The notes: generated from the letters alone by a model not told the origin. DNA of 64,000 bases from Marinomonas maritima (GCF_024435075.2 NZ_JAMZEG020000001.1:124001-188000); one strand, 5' to 3'; shown: positions 51,146 through 61,003, counted from the stretch's first letter. Numbers and translations are program-made.

Positions 51146-51167
51146 GTATTAAGCAACAAAAATCAGA

Positions 51168-52232
51168 TTACAACATGGCTTCCACTAAGGCTCTCCATTG
51201 AGGGTTCTCTGATTTTCCTTCGGTTCTTTGCCCGAAAAATTGAGCAATCTGATCACCATTAGCGTCATACAACTCCAAAGAAGTAATAATGCCATTGCTA
51301 CTTGGTTTTCTAATCAACCAAGCATTAGCAACCCCTGGCATTAATAGGTGCAAATTAAACTCTGGGTCTAGCACGTTCAGCCAATCGCCCATTTTTACAA
51401 CCTTATGAATAGCGCCAGTGTGGATTTGTATTCCGCCTTTATTGCCCACAAAACACATAATAGAAACCGCTTCTTGTACTATTTTATGCAGGGTTTCTTC
51501 CAGTTTATTAACTGAAAACACTTCTGCATATTGTGTCCCTACCAGTTTAAATGCTTGTTCCCGGCTGACATTATGACGTTTTAAAAGCCCCATAAACTGA
51601 TGTACATCGGTGATGTTTGACCAGTCAGAGATTAATTGTGCTTGATCTACATCATTATCATCGGCAAGATTTGTTTTGTGCTCTGTTTTTACAAACGCCA
51701 ATGGCGACGACTGATCTTCATTGGTGTATGAATTCAATAACGATTCATACGCTTGCAAATCACTTTCTGGCTGTAAAAATAATTTTTGAATAGCGATACC
51801 TTCACCATTAAAAAATTGAAGGCTGTAACGTTCAGTCGAGCCAACGAGCTCTTTCACTGCAAACACATGCTTCCATTGGCTCAAAAATAAGCGCAGATCA
51901 ATGCTTCTATCGTCGGCAATAATTAATCCCATCGCGCCGTTGATTTTAACGTTTTGATATACGCCTTTTCGTTCATGCACGGCATGGTCATTACGCATTA
52001 ATATCATCACATAACCTAATGACGGTAAGGCTTCAATAATGGCTTTGGTTTCTCCATTTAGGCGAATGCTCTGCAACCCAGCTTGGTCATCAATGAGTGC
52101 GGCTTCGCTTGTCTTTAGCGCGTCAGCAACATCACGACGTCGAGCTTTGGGGTTTTCCATGGCATATTGATGGTATTTTTTAGCTAATTCAGTCTCTTCA
52201 GCGGTACGATTAAATTTTTCTTGTAAAGACAT
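51168..52232 (-). CDS. hmuS: Heme-degrading / heme-trafficking factor HemS/HmuS
   Basis: 354 residues from the ATG at 52232, with GGAG 6 nt upstream (an in-frame ATG four codons earlier overlaps that site). Two tandem ChuX/HemS repeats of about 170 residues each, as in HemS: the first includes KARRRDVADALKTSEAAL and VMILMRNDHAVHERKGVYQNV, the second AVSIMCFVGNKGGIQIHTGAIHKVVKMGDWLNVLDPEFNLHLL. It accepts imported heme in the cytosol. 69 bp after the TonB receptor gene on the same strand. Confidence 0.93.
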   Translation of the reverse strand: MSLQEKFNRTAEETELAKKYHQYAMENPKARRRDVADALKTSEAALIDDQAGLQSIRLNGETKAIIEALPSLGYVMILMRNDHAVHERKGVYQNVKINGAMGLIIADDRSIDLRLFLSQWKHVFAVKELVGSTERYSLQFFNGEGIAIQKLFLQPESDLQAYESLLNSYTNEDQSSPLAFVKTEHKTNLADDNDVDQAQLISDWSNITDVHQFMGLLKRHNVSREQAFKLVGTQYAEVFSVNKLEETLHKIVQEAVSIMCFVGNKGGIQIHTGAIHKVVKMGDWLNVLDPEFNLHLLMPGVANAWLIRKPSSNGIITSLELYDANGDQIAQFFGQRTEGKSENPQWRALVEAML

Positions 52233-52312
52233 ACATATCTCCATTATTTTTTTAATGTAATGAGAGACCTTTACACGGTGCTAGGGCCATCATGTAAAGG
52301 TCTTAATATAAA

Positions 52313-54217
52313 TTAGAACGTCGACGTTAACGCGAGTTTGAAAGATCGTCCGGTTTCTAATAGCTGATCACTGCCGTTCAATACAACGACGTTACCCATA
52401 TTATTAATGCCAAAACGTAGTGATGTATTCTCAAATATATCTTTGCTGATGCCTATATCAGCAACCACATAAGACCCAATGGTGCCTGTTTTTCCTCTGC
52501 CGTCATCTGTGTGTTGTTCGCCAATAAAACGCGCAGCGGCATCCATATCAAAACCTGAAAATACAGATTGATGGAAGTAGTTAAGCTTGGCTAAGTGTTT
52601 AGCTCGATCCGGTAATTCTTTTCCGGTGGCTAGGTCTTCGGTATGTAGAAAGGCATAACTTAGATTTAATTTTTGGGATTTGTTGTCATTATAGAATGAC
52701 CACGCCAGCTCCAATCCTTTTAGTAAGGCTGAATCGACATTGTTATATTCTGCTGTTGTAACACCACCAGAAACGGTGCTAGATACCGATATTAAATTGT
52801 CTACTTCGGAACGAAATAACGAGATTGATCCAGAATTGTTTTGGTGTTCAAACGTTAATCCAGACTCTATTGTTTTTGCTGTTTCTGGTTGTAAATCATC
52901 ATTCCCAACATAACGTCGAGTTGGTCCCGCACTGACGATATATTTCGATGAGCCTTCACGTATGGATGGCGCTAAATAGCTTTCGCCATACCCTACTTTA
53001 AAGCCGACGGTTGGGGATAATTGTGTAAACCAGTTTATTTTAGGGCTGGCTTCCGCGTCGTATTCACTGTGCATGTCGTAGGATAATCCTAAGGTAAGGC
53101 TGCTGTCTTTTGTTACATCAAAAACATCTTGAACAAACAGTGCTGTCGCATGTACATCGTCACTAAAAACAGTCGTATCATTACGGTCAACGCCTTCCTC
53201 TCGGTAATTTACACCGTAACTTAAATAATGTTGTTCATTTAGTCTGCCTTGCAAATCAAGTGCTACGTTATCTTCGGTCACATTCCAAACACCTTTACCT
53301 TCTAATACATCTGAGTTACCAGAGGTAACTGAAAGCGAGGTATCGTAACCGGCTAATGCGGTGAAGTATTCAATGGTGGCTATGCGATTAGTCACCTCTA
53401 TCGGCGTATCCTTTGCCCCTGTTTTATTGAAGTCGGTACCTTCTTCATTTGAGGAAATGATCCCAATTTCAACCCGATCGTTATTATTAAGGTCAATACC
53501 TACATCCACTTGAAAGTTTTTAAGGTCTTTTTCGGATTGCAAACTAGCAAGGCCATCATCAACAAGTATTGCATCGGTAGAGGTCGATTCAGCCGCAATC
53601 AAGAGGTCAATATTGTCTGAAAGAGAGCCTGACGCAGAAAAACTTACGCCCTTACCATCCCCACCATTTACGCCATCGGTTTGTTCGCTGTAAACGGAAA
53701 CCGCCCCCGTCCATTCATTGCTCGCTTTCTTAGTAATAATATTTATAACACCAGCCATTGCGTCAGCGCCGTAAAGGCTAGAAGCGGGGCCTCGAATAAT
53801 TTCAATTCTTTCGACATTTGCCAAAGGCACTAAGCCATATCGATACGCTGGTGAACTTGCCACATTTCGGTCGGTGTTAGGAATGCGTTTTCCATTAACC
53901 AGAATCAAGGCTCTGTCTGCATTCTGACCGCGTATTTGAGGGGCTTTTGAAGGACTATTACCCGTTACAATCATTTGAATGCTAGGTGTTGTTTCTAATA
54001 CATCATTAATGTTTGTTGCACCACTGGCTTTAATTTCTTCTGCAGAGACCACTGTCACAGAGCCTGCAAACGTTGCTTCACTAACCGGTGCTTTCGCTGA
54101 AACAATAATAGTATTCAGTTTTACGGGTGTTTCATCATTTGCATAAATGGGCGTGGCAATAGCGCCAATCAAATGACTACAAACTAAAAACGATAATTTT
54201 TTTTTCTTAAACTTCAT
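52313..54217 (-). CDS. hmuR: TonB-dependent heme receptor
   Basis: 634 residues from the ATG at 54217 (AGG 9 nt upstream; a TTG three codons earlier is unlikely). Signal peptide ending near TPIYA, plug domain (EIKASGATNINDVLETTPSIQ, PQIRGQNADRALILVNGKRIPN, LANVERIEIIRGPASSLYGADAMAGVINIITKK), and a beta-barrel ending in F (LALTSTF). Outer-membrane uptake of heme, inferred from the linked hmuS and hmuTUV. Its promoter has a clear Fur box. Confidence 0.92.
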   Translation of the reverse strand: MKFKKKKLSFLVCSHLIGAIATPIYANDETPVKLNTIIVSAKAPVSEATFAGSVTVVSAEEIKASGATNINDVLETTPSIQMIVTGNSPSKAPQIRGQNADRALILVNGKRIPNTDRNVASSPAYRYGLVPLANVERIEIIRGPASSLYGADAMAGVINIITKKASNEWTGAVSVYSEQTDGVNGGDGKGVSFSASGSLSDNIDLLIAAESTSTDAILVDDGLASLQSEKDLKNFQVDVGIDLNNNDRVEIGIISSNEEGTDFNKTGAKDTPIEVTNRIATIEYFTALAGYDTSLSVTSGNSDVLEGKGVWNVTEDNVALDLQGRLNEQHYLSYGVNYREEGVDRNDTTVFSDDVHATALFVQDVFDVTKDSSLTLGLSYDMHSEYDAEASPKINWFTQLSPTVGFKVGYGESYLAPSIREGSSKYIVSAGPTRRYVGNDDLQPETAKTIESGLTFEHQNNSGSISLFRSEVDNLISVSSTVSGGVTTAEYNNVDSALLKGLELAWSFYNDNKSQKLNLSYAFLHTEDLATGKELPDRAKHLAKLNYFHQSVFSGFDMDAAARFIGEQHTDDGRGKTGTIGSYVVADIGISKDIFENTSLRFGINNMGNVVVLNGSDQLLETGRSFKLALTSTF

Positions 54218-54295
54218 ATCTATCAACCTAATTGAAATGAAAAGTCATTGAATCCATTCAGGTGGGTGTTTTTAAAAACTAAAAAACATTTAGAT

Positions 54296-54314
54296 GATAA
54301 TGATAGCAATTATC
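54296..54314 (-). promoter_or_regulatory. Fur box upstream of the TonB heme receptor
   Basis: GATAATGATAGCAATTATC, 79 bp before the receptor start, is a near-consensus Fur site. The rest of the 318-bp gap (54218-54535) shows no gene. Confidence 0.8.
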
Positions 54315-54535
54315 ATTTAGATTAACTATCTATGATGATGCTTTTTTTAGTTGGTGATCATCTAATTGAAAATTCTTAGGAGAAAAGCCCGAGGAGAGAG
54401 GTTAAGCGGTAGCGGTATTGCATGTCGGTGAAGTTCTAAACGATGGTGGTGTGTTCGATCTTTTTTGAATAGGCAAAAGGCAAATATCGCTAGAAAAATA
54501 TCGATATTGACCTTTTGGTCTCGTTATTAAACGAT

Positions 54536-55474
54536 TCAGCTGGGCGAGTTGGGTTTATTACTTTTGGATTTTTTCGGCAAAAATGATGCGATACCGACAG
54601 CAGCGGCGCCAATGATCAGTCCGACCAATAAGCTGATACCGGTGTTGATTAAGCTTGTCATGATTGGAAGTTTGGCGATATCGCCGGATACTGCCATGTC
54701 AGCTACGTGATGTAATACTGGTAAGCCGTGTACAAAAATACCACCACCGACCAAGAACATGGCAATGGTGCCGACAATGGTGAGAAGGCGGATGAGCATT
54801 GGTGCACCTTTTAGTATGGCGAACCCAAGCTGTTGAATGAGCCTCTTGTTGGATTGATGTAAGTGCAGGCCGATATCATCAAGGCGAACGATCAATCCAA
54901 CCAACAAATACACGCCAACGGTGACAACGAAGGCAATCAGGCTGACGACAAGAGCCTGTGTTATTAGGTCTTGGCCTGCCACTGTGCCAAGGGCGATGAC
55001 GATAATTTCAGCTGACAGCACAAAGTCGGTACGAATAGCGCCACGCACTTTGTCTTTTTCTAATGTTAAGAGCTCGGCGTCGCTTTTGGCTTGTTGTACA
55101 TTTTTTCTAAGGGTGTCTTTTTCGTCTTTGTTGTTTTTGAAAGAATGTAATATTTTCTCGGCGCCTTCAAAGCACAGATATAAACCGCCTGCCATTAACA
55201 AAGGTTGAATCAGCCAAGGTATAAAGGCACTGATAGCGAGAGCGAGTGGTACGAGGATGAGTTTGTTTAGGAAGGAACCTTTGGCAACGGCCCAAACGAC
55301 AGGAAGTTCGCGATCTGCTTTTACACCAGATACTTGTTCGGCATTTAGGGCAAGGTCATCTCCCAATACGCCTGCGGTTTTTTTGACCGCCACTTTAGAG
55401 AAAATCGCGACATCATCGAGCAATGTTGTTATGTCATCCAATAACGCCAATAAACCTGTCATAGCCATGGTCAT
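54536..55474 (-). CDS. DUF808 (YedI-type) membrane protein
   Basis: 312 residues. Family start MTGLLALLDDITTLLDDVAIFSKVAVKKTAGVLGDDLALNAEQVSG, then KGSFLNKLILVPLALAISAFIPWLIQPLLMAGGLYLCFEGAEKI and about six TM helices. Inner membrane; function unknown. The start may be ATG 55474 or 55468. It follows the IclR gene by 33 bp on the same strand and may share its transcript. Confidence 0.88.
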   Translation of the reverse strand: MTMAMTGLLALLDDITTLLDDVAIFSKVAVKKTAGVLGDDLALNAEQVSGVKADRELPVVWAVAKGSFLNKLILVPLALAISAFIPWLIQPLLMAGGLYLCFEGAEKILHSFKNNKDEKDTLRKNVQQAKSDAELLTLEKDKVRGAIRTDFVLSAEIIVIALGTVAGQDLITQALVVSLIAFVVTVGVYLLVGLIVRLDDIGLHLHQSNKRLIQQLGFAILKGAPMLIRLLTIVGTIAMFLVGGGIFVHGLPVLHHVADMAVSGDIAKLPIMTSLINTGISLLVGLIIGAAAVGIASFLPKKSKSNKPNSPS

Positions 55475-55507
55475 TTTCTCTTTAAAATTGAACGTTATCG
55501 ATGTTGA

Positions 55508-56275
55508 TTAGTCGCATGCACCAAGTCGTTTTGAAATAGTGTTTGCAGCGTGTTTAACCTGTAATTTCATTTCTTCATAGGTTTGGTCACTGGTGCGAAA
55601 GGCGGGAGCAGTCACACTAATGGCGGCAATGGCTTCGTTGCGAGTATTGAAGATAGGCGCTGAGGCACATTTTATCCCCATCTCATGTTCCTCTAAATCG
55701 AGTGAAATACCTGTTTTTTGAATTTGTTGTAGATCGACTCGTAATGCCTGCGGTGTAATCAAGGTATGGTCTGTGTGACGGATAAAAGATTGTGCGGAGA
55801 TGACGGCCTCTTGTTTGTCTTCCGGCAAAAAAGCCAGCATCGCTTTACCGACACCTGTACAATAAACAGGGCCTTTTTTTCCTACGGCAGAGTATAAACG
55901 CAAGCTCTTAGGGCTTTCGAGTTTATCAATATAAATAACATCTGCGCCGTCTAAAACCGCGAGGTGAATGGTTTCTTGTGTTTTTGACCACAAGTCTCGC
56001 ATCGGGGCAGCTGCAACGTCTCGAATGTCTAGATTTGCCCATGTACGATGAGCAAGAGCAAGCAATTCATAGCCTGGATAGTAGGCTTGTTTATGCTCGT
56101 CAAAACGGACGAGGCCATGCTCAAGTAACGTATTTAATTGCCTGTGGGCGGTGGCTTTTGGGAGCTCAGAAAGGTCGACTAATTCAGCAAAACGTAATGG
56201 TACAGGTGAAGTGCAAACATGGTTAAGCATGTTGAGTGCTTTGCTAAGTGATGACCCCGAGGTTTTGGTTTCCAT
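55508..56275 (-). CDS. IclR-family transcriptional regulator
   Basis: 255 residues. N-terminal winged HTH (SLSKALNMLNHVCTSPVPLRFAELVDLSELPKATAHRQLNTLLEHGLVRFDEHKQAYYPG). C-terminal IclR effector domain (HLAVLDGADVIYIDKLESPKSLRLYSAVGKKGPVYCTGVGKAMLAFLP, and AIAAISVTAPAFR). The effector and target genes are not evident from the neighbours. Confidence 0.9.
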   Translation of the reverse strand: METKTSGSSLSKALNMLNHVCTSPVPLRFAELVDLSELPKATAHRQLNTLLEHGLVRFDEHKQAYYPGYELLALAHRTWANLDIRDVAAAPMRDLWSKTQETIHLAVLDGADVIYIDKLESPKSLRLYSAVGKKGPVYCTGVGKAMLAFLPEDKQEAVISAQSFIRHTDHTLITPQALRVDLQQIQKTGISLDLEEHEMGIKCASAPIFNTRNEAIAAISVTAPAFRTSDQTYEEMKLQVKHAANTISKRLGACD

Positions 56276-56460
56276 GACGCTTCCTAACAGTAATACATGC
56301 TATTGTTTTGTATAAGTTGGTTTTCATTTTAACACTGTGTGACGAGAATATAACCTTAAACAGATTTTAAGCGTCAGCAGATGGTCGTTCTGTTGTCACT
56401 GTTTTATTTTTAGTTGATTATTCGTACTATTTGACAGTTTTTATTATTATGAGGATGTTT

Positions 56461-57645
56461 ATGACGGGCTCTTTGCGTATTTGGCGTCGTATGGTTATGC
56501 CGGATTTGGTTCGTGTCCATCGTTATCAGAGTTTGCCTGAACAAGGACCAAAGGTGTTGTTTTTTAGTGGCGGCTCAGCGCTAAATAAAATCAGCCGTGT
56601 CTTCAAAGAATACACCCATCATTCCATTCATCTAGTGACTCCCTTTGATTCTGGTGGCAGTTCCGCTCGATTACGGGCTGAGTTTGATATTCCCGCTGTG
56701 GGAGATTTACGCAGTCGTTTGATGGCGTTGGCGGATGAAACGGTAATGGGGCAGCCTGAAGTGTATGATTTGTTTACGCATCGTCTTTCCCAATATGAAG
56801 AGCCATTCGCGCTAAAGGCGCAATTACAGCTTCTGGTGTCGGGTGAGCATCCTCTTATTGAGTGTATTCCCAATCCGATGAAAGCTTTGATACAAACCCA
56901 GTTAGCTGTCACTCAAGCACGTATTCATGATGGCTTTGATTTACGCGGGGCAAGCATTGGTAACCTTATCATGGCGGGTGGTTATCTAAACAATCAGCAG
57001 CAATTAGATCCTATCGTTTTTTTATTCTCTCGATTGGTGAAAACACTAGGCGATGTGAAAACAACGCTGGATGCGAGTTTTCATTTAGGTGTTGAGTTAG
57101 AGAATGGCGATATCGTCTTAGGGCAGCATAATATTACAGGCAAAGAAAAAGGGACCTTGCCGAGCCCGATAAAGCGTATGTGGTTGAATCAAGGGTTGCG
57201 TGAAATTGTTCATACGAATCAGCATATTGGTGATGACCGTAAGGACGCTATCGAAGGTGCGGATTTAATTTGTTATCCCCCTGGGAGCTTCTACAGTAGT
57301 TTACTGGCTAATCTCATGCCTGAAGGTGTTGGACGATCCATTTGTCAGAACCCGAATCCTAAAGTGTATTTACCTAACCTTGGTGTAGACCCTGAACAGC
57401 AAGGACTCCCGTTAATGGAAAGAATTAAGCGCTTGATCGTAACGGTCTTGGCAGACGTTAAAGCAGAGGCGCACTTTTCGGCATTGGATTATTTGCTGCT
57501 CGACGATGTGTATGATTATGGTGCGGTGGATGTTAAACAACTGAATGATCTCAATATCATGGTGATTAAAACGCCATTGATTGCTGATAAAATGGATAAG
57601 TACGATGAACGGCTAGTGGCAAAAGCATTGCTTTCATTCACTTAA
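56461..57645 (+). CDS. CofD-like protein of the GAK type
   Basis: 394 residues from the ATG at 56461, with GAGG 6 nt upstream; the frame also opens at a TTG 30 bp earlier. CofD/YvcK fold with VLFFSGGSALNKISRVFKEYTHHSIHLVTPFDSGGSSARLRAEFDIPAVGDLRSRLMALAD (residues about 29-90), DLRGASIGNLIMAGGYL, and LICYPPGSFYSSLLANLMPEGVGRSI. The TPFDSGGSS...AVGDLRSRLMALAD pattern marks the CofD relatives of GAK clusters, longer than YvcK. The usual GAK partners (ATP-grasp, HprK-like) are absent here. Function unknown; CofD relatives transfer phospholactyl-like groups. Confidence 0.75.
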   Translation: MTGSLRIWRRMVMPDLVRVHRYQSLPEQGPKVLFFSGGSALNKISRVFKEYTHHSIHLVTPFDSGGSSARLRAEFDIPAVGDLRSRLMALADETVMGQPEVYDLFTHRLSQYEEPFALKAQLQLLVSGEHPLIECIPNPMKALIQTQLAVTQARIHDGFDLRGASIGNLIMAGGYLNNQQQLDPIVFLFSRLVKTLGDVKTTLDASFHLGVELENGDIVLGQHNITGKEKGTLPSPIKRMWLNQGLREIVHTNQHIGDDRKDAIEGADLICYPPGSFYSSLLANLMPEGVGRSICQNPNPKVYLPNLGVDPEQQGLPLMERIKRLIVTVLADVKAEAHFSALDYLLLDDVYDYGAVDVKQLNDLNIMVIKTPLIADKMDKYDERLVAKALLSFT

Positions 57646-57799
57646 CCTTTAGATTTGGATAGCAAAGAAGGTGTGTGTGCTACCATTGAGCATGAGCTAA
57701 ATTAATATGAGTTACGTGAAATAACATTTTTGTATTTCTAGAAACAAGGTCTTAGGTGTCATAGTAGGCAATAGGCGTCTTATCAAAAAGAGAGTGGCA

Positions 57800-58819
57800 A
57801 TGAGCACACGAGTACTAATATGTGATGATTCCAAGTTGGCAAGGAAACAACTCGCAAGAGTGTTGCCAGCCGATTGGGATGTTGAAGTCGAATTTGCTGA
57901 GGATGGCCAAGATGCGTTGGATATCTTGTCTTCTTCTGCGTTTGATTTATTGTTTCTAGATTTAAACATGCCTGTCAAAGATGGCTATGAAACACTTGAA
58001 GCATTGCAGTCTTTTGAGCAAGCGCCAGCGGTTATTGTGGTGTCGGGCGATGTACAGCCAAAAGCAATTCAACGAGTGAAAGATATGGGGGCGATTGCTT
58101 TCCATAAAAAACCGGCCTCATCGGAAGAGTTACGCAGCCTGTTGTTGTCTTTGGGCTTGATGACGGATGGTGATGACAAGGAAAGTAAACCGACGATTGC
58201 CGCGCCAACGGCTGCAGAACAATTTACCCTTAATGATTGCCTGCAAGAAGTGTCGAATGTCGCGATGGGGAGAGCGGCTAGCGTGTTGGCAGACATGCTC
58301 AATGTCTTTATTAAGTTACCTGTTCCCACTGTGAATATTTTAGAAGTCGGCGAATTACAAATGGCTTTGGATTACAGTGTGAAAGAAGACAGCTGCTCGG
58401 CGGTATCGCAAGGTTTTGTTGGTTCTGGTATCGCTTTTGAGACGTTGCTTATTTTTAGCGACTCTAGCTTCCCTGATATGGCTAAACTGTTGGGCGTCAC
58501 AGAAGAAATTACCAGAGAGTTGGAAACAGAGCTGTTGATGGATGTGTCTTCAATACTGGTTGGCCCATTTATGGCTGCCATCGGTAAGCAGCTGAACATC
58601 GATTTCAGTCACAGTCATCCTATGTTATTGGGGCAGCATGTCAAAATCGCCGACTTAATTAACGTTAAGAAAGCGACATGGAAACGCACGCTAGCTGTTG
58701 AGATTGTGTATGAAGTGGAAAACTACCAAATTAGCTGCGATTTAATGCTGCTCTTTACGGAAGATTCTGTGCCAACGCTAGAAAATCTATTGTCCTTTTT
58801 GGTTGAGGAAGACGAATGA
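57800..58819 (+). CDS. Response regulator fused to a CheC-like phosphatase domain
   Basis: 339 residues from the ATG at 57800 (AGAGAG just upstream). Residues 1-120 are a receiver with the phospho-Asp in LLFLDLNMPVKDGYE and the Lys in FHKKPAS. Residues 145-339 have two CheC-like helices, LQEVSNVAMGRAASVLADML and ELLMDVSSILVGPFMAAIGKQL, each in the E/D-x-x-(N/S) arrangement of CheC/CheX phosphatases. Such a fusion could dephosphorylate its own or another receiver. It overlaps the PAS gene by 4 bp. Confidence 0.82.
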   Translation: MSTRVLICDDSKLARKQLARVLPADWDVEVEFAEDGQDALDILSSSAFDLLFLDLNMPVKDGYETLEALQSFEQAPAVIVVSGDVQPKAIQRVKDMGAIAFHKKPASSEELRSLLLSLGLMTDGDDKESKPTIAAPTAAEQFTLNDCLQEVSNVAMGRAASVLADMLNVFIKLPVPTVNILEVGELQMALDYSVKEDSCSAVSQGFVGSGIAFETLLIFSDSSFPDMAKLLGVTEEITRELETELLMDVSSILVGPFMAAIGKQLNIDFSHSHPMLLGQHVKIADLINVKKATWKRTLAVEIVYEVENYQISCDLMLLFTEDSVPTLENLLSFLVEEDE

Positions 58820-59301
58820 GTAATAATGCGGACGGTTTAGCAGATCTTCATTGGATGTTTGATATGCTTCACCATATCGATGTTGGGCTGGTAGTGTTGG
58901 ATTCATCTTACCAAGTGCAGCTTTGGAATAGCTTCATGGAAAACCACAGTGGCGTCAGCTCGTCGATTGCAAAAGAGCAGTCGTTATTGGCTCTGTACCC
59001 TGAGTTGGATACAGGATGGTTACGTAAAAAACTAGACAATGTATTTTGCTTAAAAACCCCTATTTTTGTCTCTTGGGAACAGCGTCCGTTTTTGTTTCCT
59101 TTTAAAAGCTATCGTCCTATCACGGGCATTGCTGACAAGATGTACCAAAACGTAGCAATACGTCCGCTGTCCAGTCCAGATGGATCGATTAAACAGGTGT
59201 GTTTGGTGGTTTATGATGTGACGGACGTTGCGACAAATAAAATGGCACTTTCGGCGGCCAATCATAAATTACAGCGTTTGAGTCAGGCGCTGTCTAAATA
59301 A
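58816..59301 (+). CDS. PAS-domain protein
   Basis: 161 residues forming one PAS domain (FDMLHHIDVGLVVLDSSYQVQLWNSFMENHSG, VAIRPLSSPDGSIKQVCLVVYDVTDVATNKMAL) and a short C-terminal helix. No output domain and no TM helix. Translationally coupled to the REC-CheC gene, so it probably acts as its sensory partner. Confidence 0.8.
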   Translation: MSNNADGLADLHWMFDMLHHIDVGLVVLDSSYQVQLWNSFMENHSGVSSSIAKEQSLLALYPELDTGWLRKKLDNVFCLKTPIFVSWEQRPFLFPFKSYRPITGIADKMYQNVAIRPLSSPDGSIKQVCLVVYDVTDVATNKMALSAANHKLQRLSQALSK

Positions 59302-59348
59302 CCGGTATCACCTTCCTTTTTTCATTAAGAAGGAAGGCGATCACCTCA

Positions 59349-59849
59349 TTATTTTTTAGCGGGTTTCTTACTCGCTTCTTTGTAGAGCTCAGTTAAGGTT
59401 TCTGGTGTTTTATCACCATGAAGGCACAGCCCTTCTGGATCAATCAGCACGCGGCCATTCATCGCTTCTCGACCCAACAACATACGGTATCCCATTGTGT
59501 CTCTGTTGGTGAGTGTCACTTCTACTTCCCATGATTTTTCACCAAGAAAAAGCGGAACACGAATAACGGGCCGTTGCTCTTTATCGCCACTTGAACTTTT
59601 TATGACTCTTTGATCAATAAGAGGGGCTTCGCAGTGAACGGTTACTTTTCGATTTTTTTGTAATGGATGAACTTCAAAGCTTACCCATTTCTCTTTGTCA
59701 CGCGCAAAGCGTTTGATATTGATCGCGTGCATTGACGATGTTTTTGCGCCAGAATCAACGCGGGCTTTGATGGCGGGAATATTAAGAGAAGGGAATGCGC
59801 ACCACTCGTCGCTACCAATGACCATTTTCGGTTCGTTTAGTTGATTCAT
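59349..59849 (-). CDS. Retropepsin-like RimK/LysX-associated protein (putative ATP-dependent zinc protease family)
   Basis: 166 residues. VIGSDEWCAFPSLNIPAIKARVDSGAKTSSMHAINI carries the aspartic-protease-like DSGA motif (about residues 32-35), and GYRMLLGREAMNGRVLIDP follows. This family often accompanies RimK-type ATP-grasp ligases, none of which is adjacent. It is named a zinc protease in databases, but the fold is retropepsin-like. Single gene. Confidence 0.85.
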   Translation of the reverse strand: MNQLNEPKMVIGSDEWCAFPSLNIPAIKARVDSGAKTSSMHAINIKRFARDKEKWVSFEVHPLQKNRKVTVHCEAPLIDQRVIKSSSGDKEQRPVIRVPLFLGEKSWEVEVTLTNRDTMGYRMLLGREAMNGRVLIDPEGLCLHGDKTPETLTELYKEASKKPAKK

Positions 59850-60066
59850 AACACTATGGCACCTTATAAAAAAGATAATATAAGAAGGTTTTAAACCGTC
59901 TTGTAGTTGCTGTGTTTTATAGCGTAAAAGTGTGATTAGGTTAAGTCTTTATTGATATCTAACAGAGTTAATCTCTCTATTGAATTGTCAGTATAAGCAC
60001 AAGCTATTGTAATCGTGTTATCTGAAGTTACTATGTGCGTACAAAAATACTTTATTGGAGTTGTAG

Positions 60067-60987
60067 ATGAATGGCCGACTGATGCAAGAGTTGGAAGAGC
60101 TGGGTGGCGAAATACGCCCTGCAAGCTTAAAAAAATGCGATGAAATCATCATCGATCAGCCAGGCTTTAGCGCTATTATTGCGTTATGGGGTGGTCATTT
60201 GGAAAGCTTTGTTCCTGCTGGTCAAGAGGATCTGTTGTTTCAATCTACAAATCAGGGTGGAGACGGGCGTTTTGCACGCCGTCATTTTGGTGTTCCTGTT
60301 TGCTGGCCTTGGTTCGGTGCTCATGACATGCAGAGTGATTATCCTGCCCATGGTCTTGCGCGTTATTTTCGTTGGGAATTTATTGAAGCTGGGCATTTTA
60401 AGAATGGCGATGTGAAAATTGTGATTCGTTTGGCATCGGAAGACCATCCGTTGATTGAAGAAATGTGGCCATTTGCCTTTGAGCTCCGTCAAGTTTTTCG
60501 TTTTTCAAGTAAGGGCTTTAGAGTGAATTTCTCTGCGGCTAATTTGTCTGATAAGCCTATGCCTATTAGTGAAGCGCTTCATACTTATTTTAATGTCTCA
60601 GATAACCAAACAGCCGAAGTGCATGGTTTGGATCAAGTGTCGTATGTTGATAAGTTTGATAATGGTAGTCGCCAACTACAACAAGGTGTCGTAACGCCTT
60701 GTGGTCCTATAGATAGAGTGTATTTGTCTGCACCAGATGTATGTGAAATACAAGATCCCGGTTTTCAGCGAAAGCTGATTATTAAAACAGAGGGTAGTAA
60801 CAGCACCGTATTGTGGAATCCAGGCGCCGATATTGCTAAACAGCGAACGGATATGGAGGATGGAGATTATCGCTGCTTCGTATGTGTGGAAGCGGCTAAT
60901 GCACTTAGCAATGCGTATGAGATCGCTCCAGGTGAGATTCATCAGCTTAAATTAAAAGTGAAGTACAAGCCGCTTTTTGATGAGTAA
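60067..60987 (+). CDS. yeaD: D-hexose-6-phosphate mutarotase (aldose 1-epimerase family)
   Basis: 306 residues. YeaD features are GFSAIIALWGGHLESFVPAGQEDLLFQS, RRHFGVPVCWPWFGAH, SDYPAHGLARYFRWEF (His), EALHTYFNVSD, and FVCVEAAN with the catalytic Glu. It interconverts anomers of glucose-6-phosphate and related sugars. GGAG lies 6 nt before the ATG. Confidence 0.92.
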   Translation: MNGRLMQELEELGGEIRPASLKKCDEIIIDQPGFSAIIALWGGHLESFVPAGQEDLLFQSTNQGGDGRFARRHFGVPVCWPWFGAHDMQSDYPAHGLARYFRWEFIEAGHFKNGDVKIVIRLASEDHPLIEEMWPFAFELRQVFRFSSKGFRVNFSAANLSDKPMPISEALHTYFNVSDNQTAEVHGLDQVSYVDKFDNGSRQLQQGVVTPCGPIDRVYLSAPDVCEIQDPGFQRKLIIKTEGSNSTVLWNPGADIAKQRTDMEDGDYRCFVCVEAANALSNAYEIAPGEIHQLKLKVKYKPLFDE

Positions 60988-61003
60988 TCTAAAGGTTAGG
61001 TAA

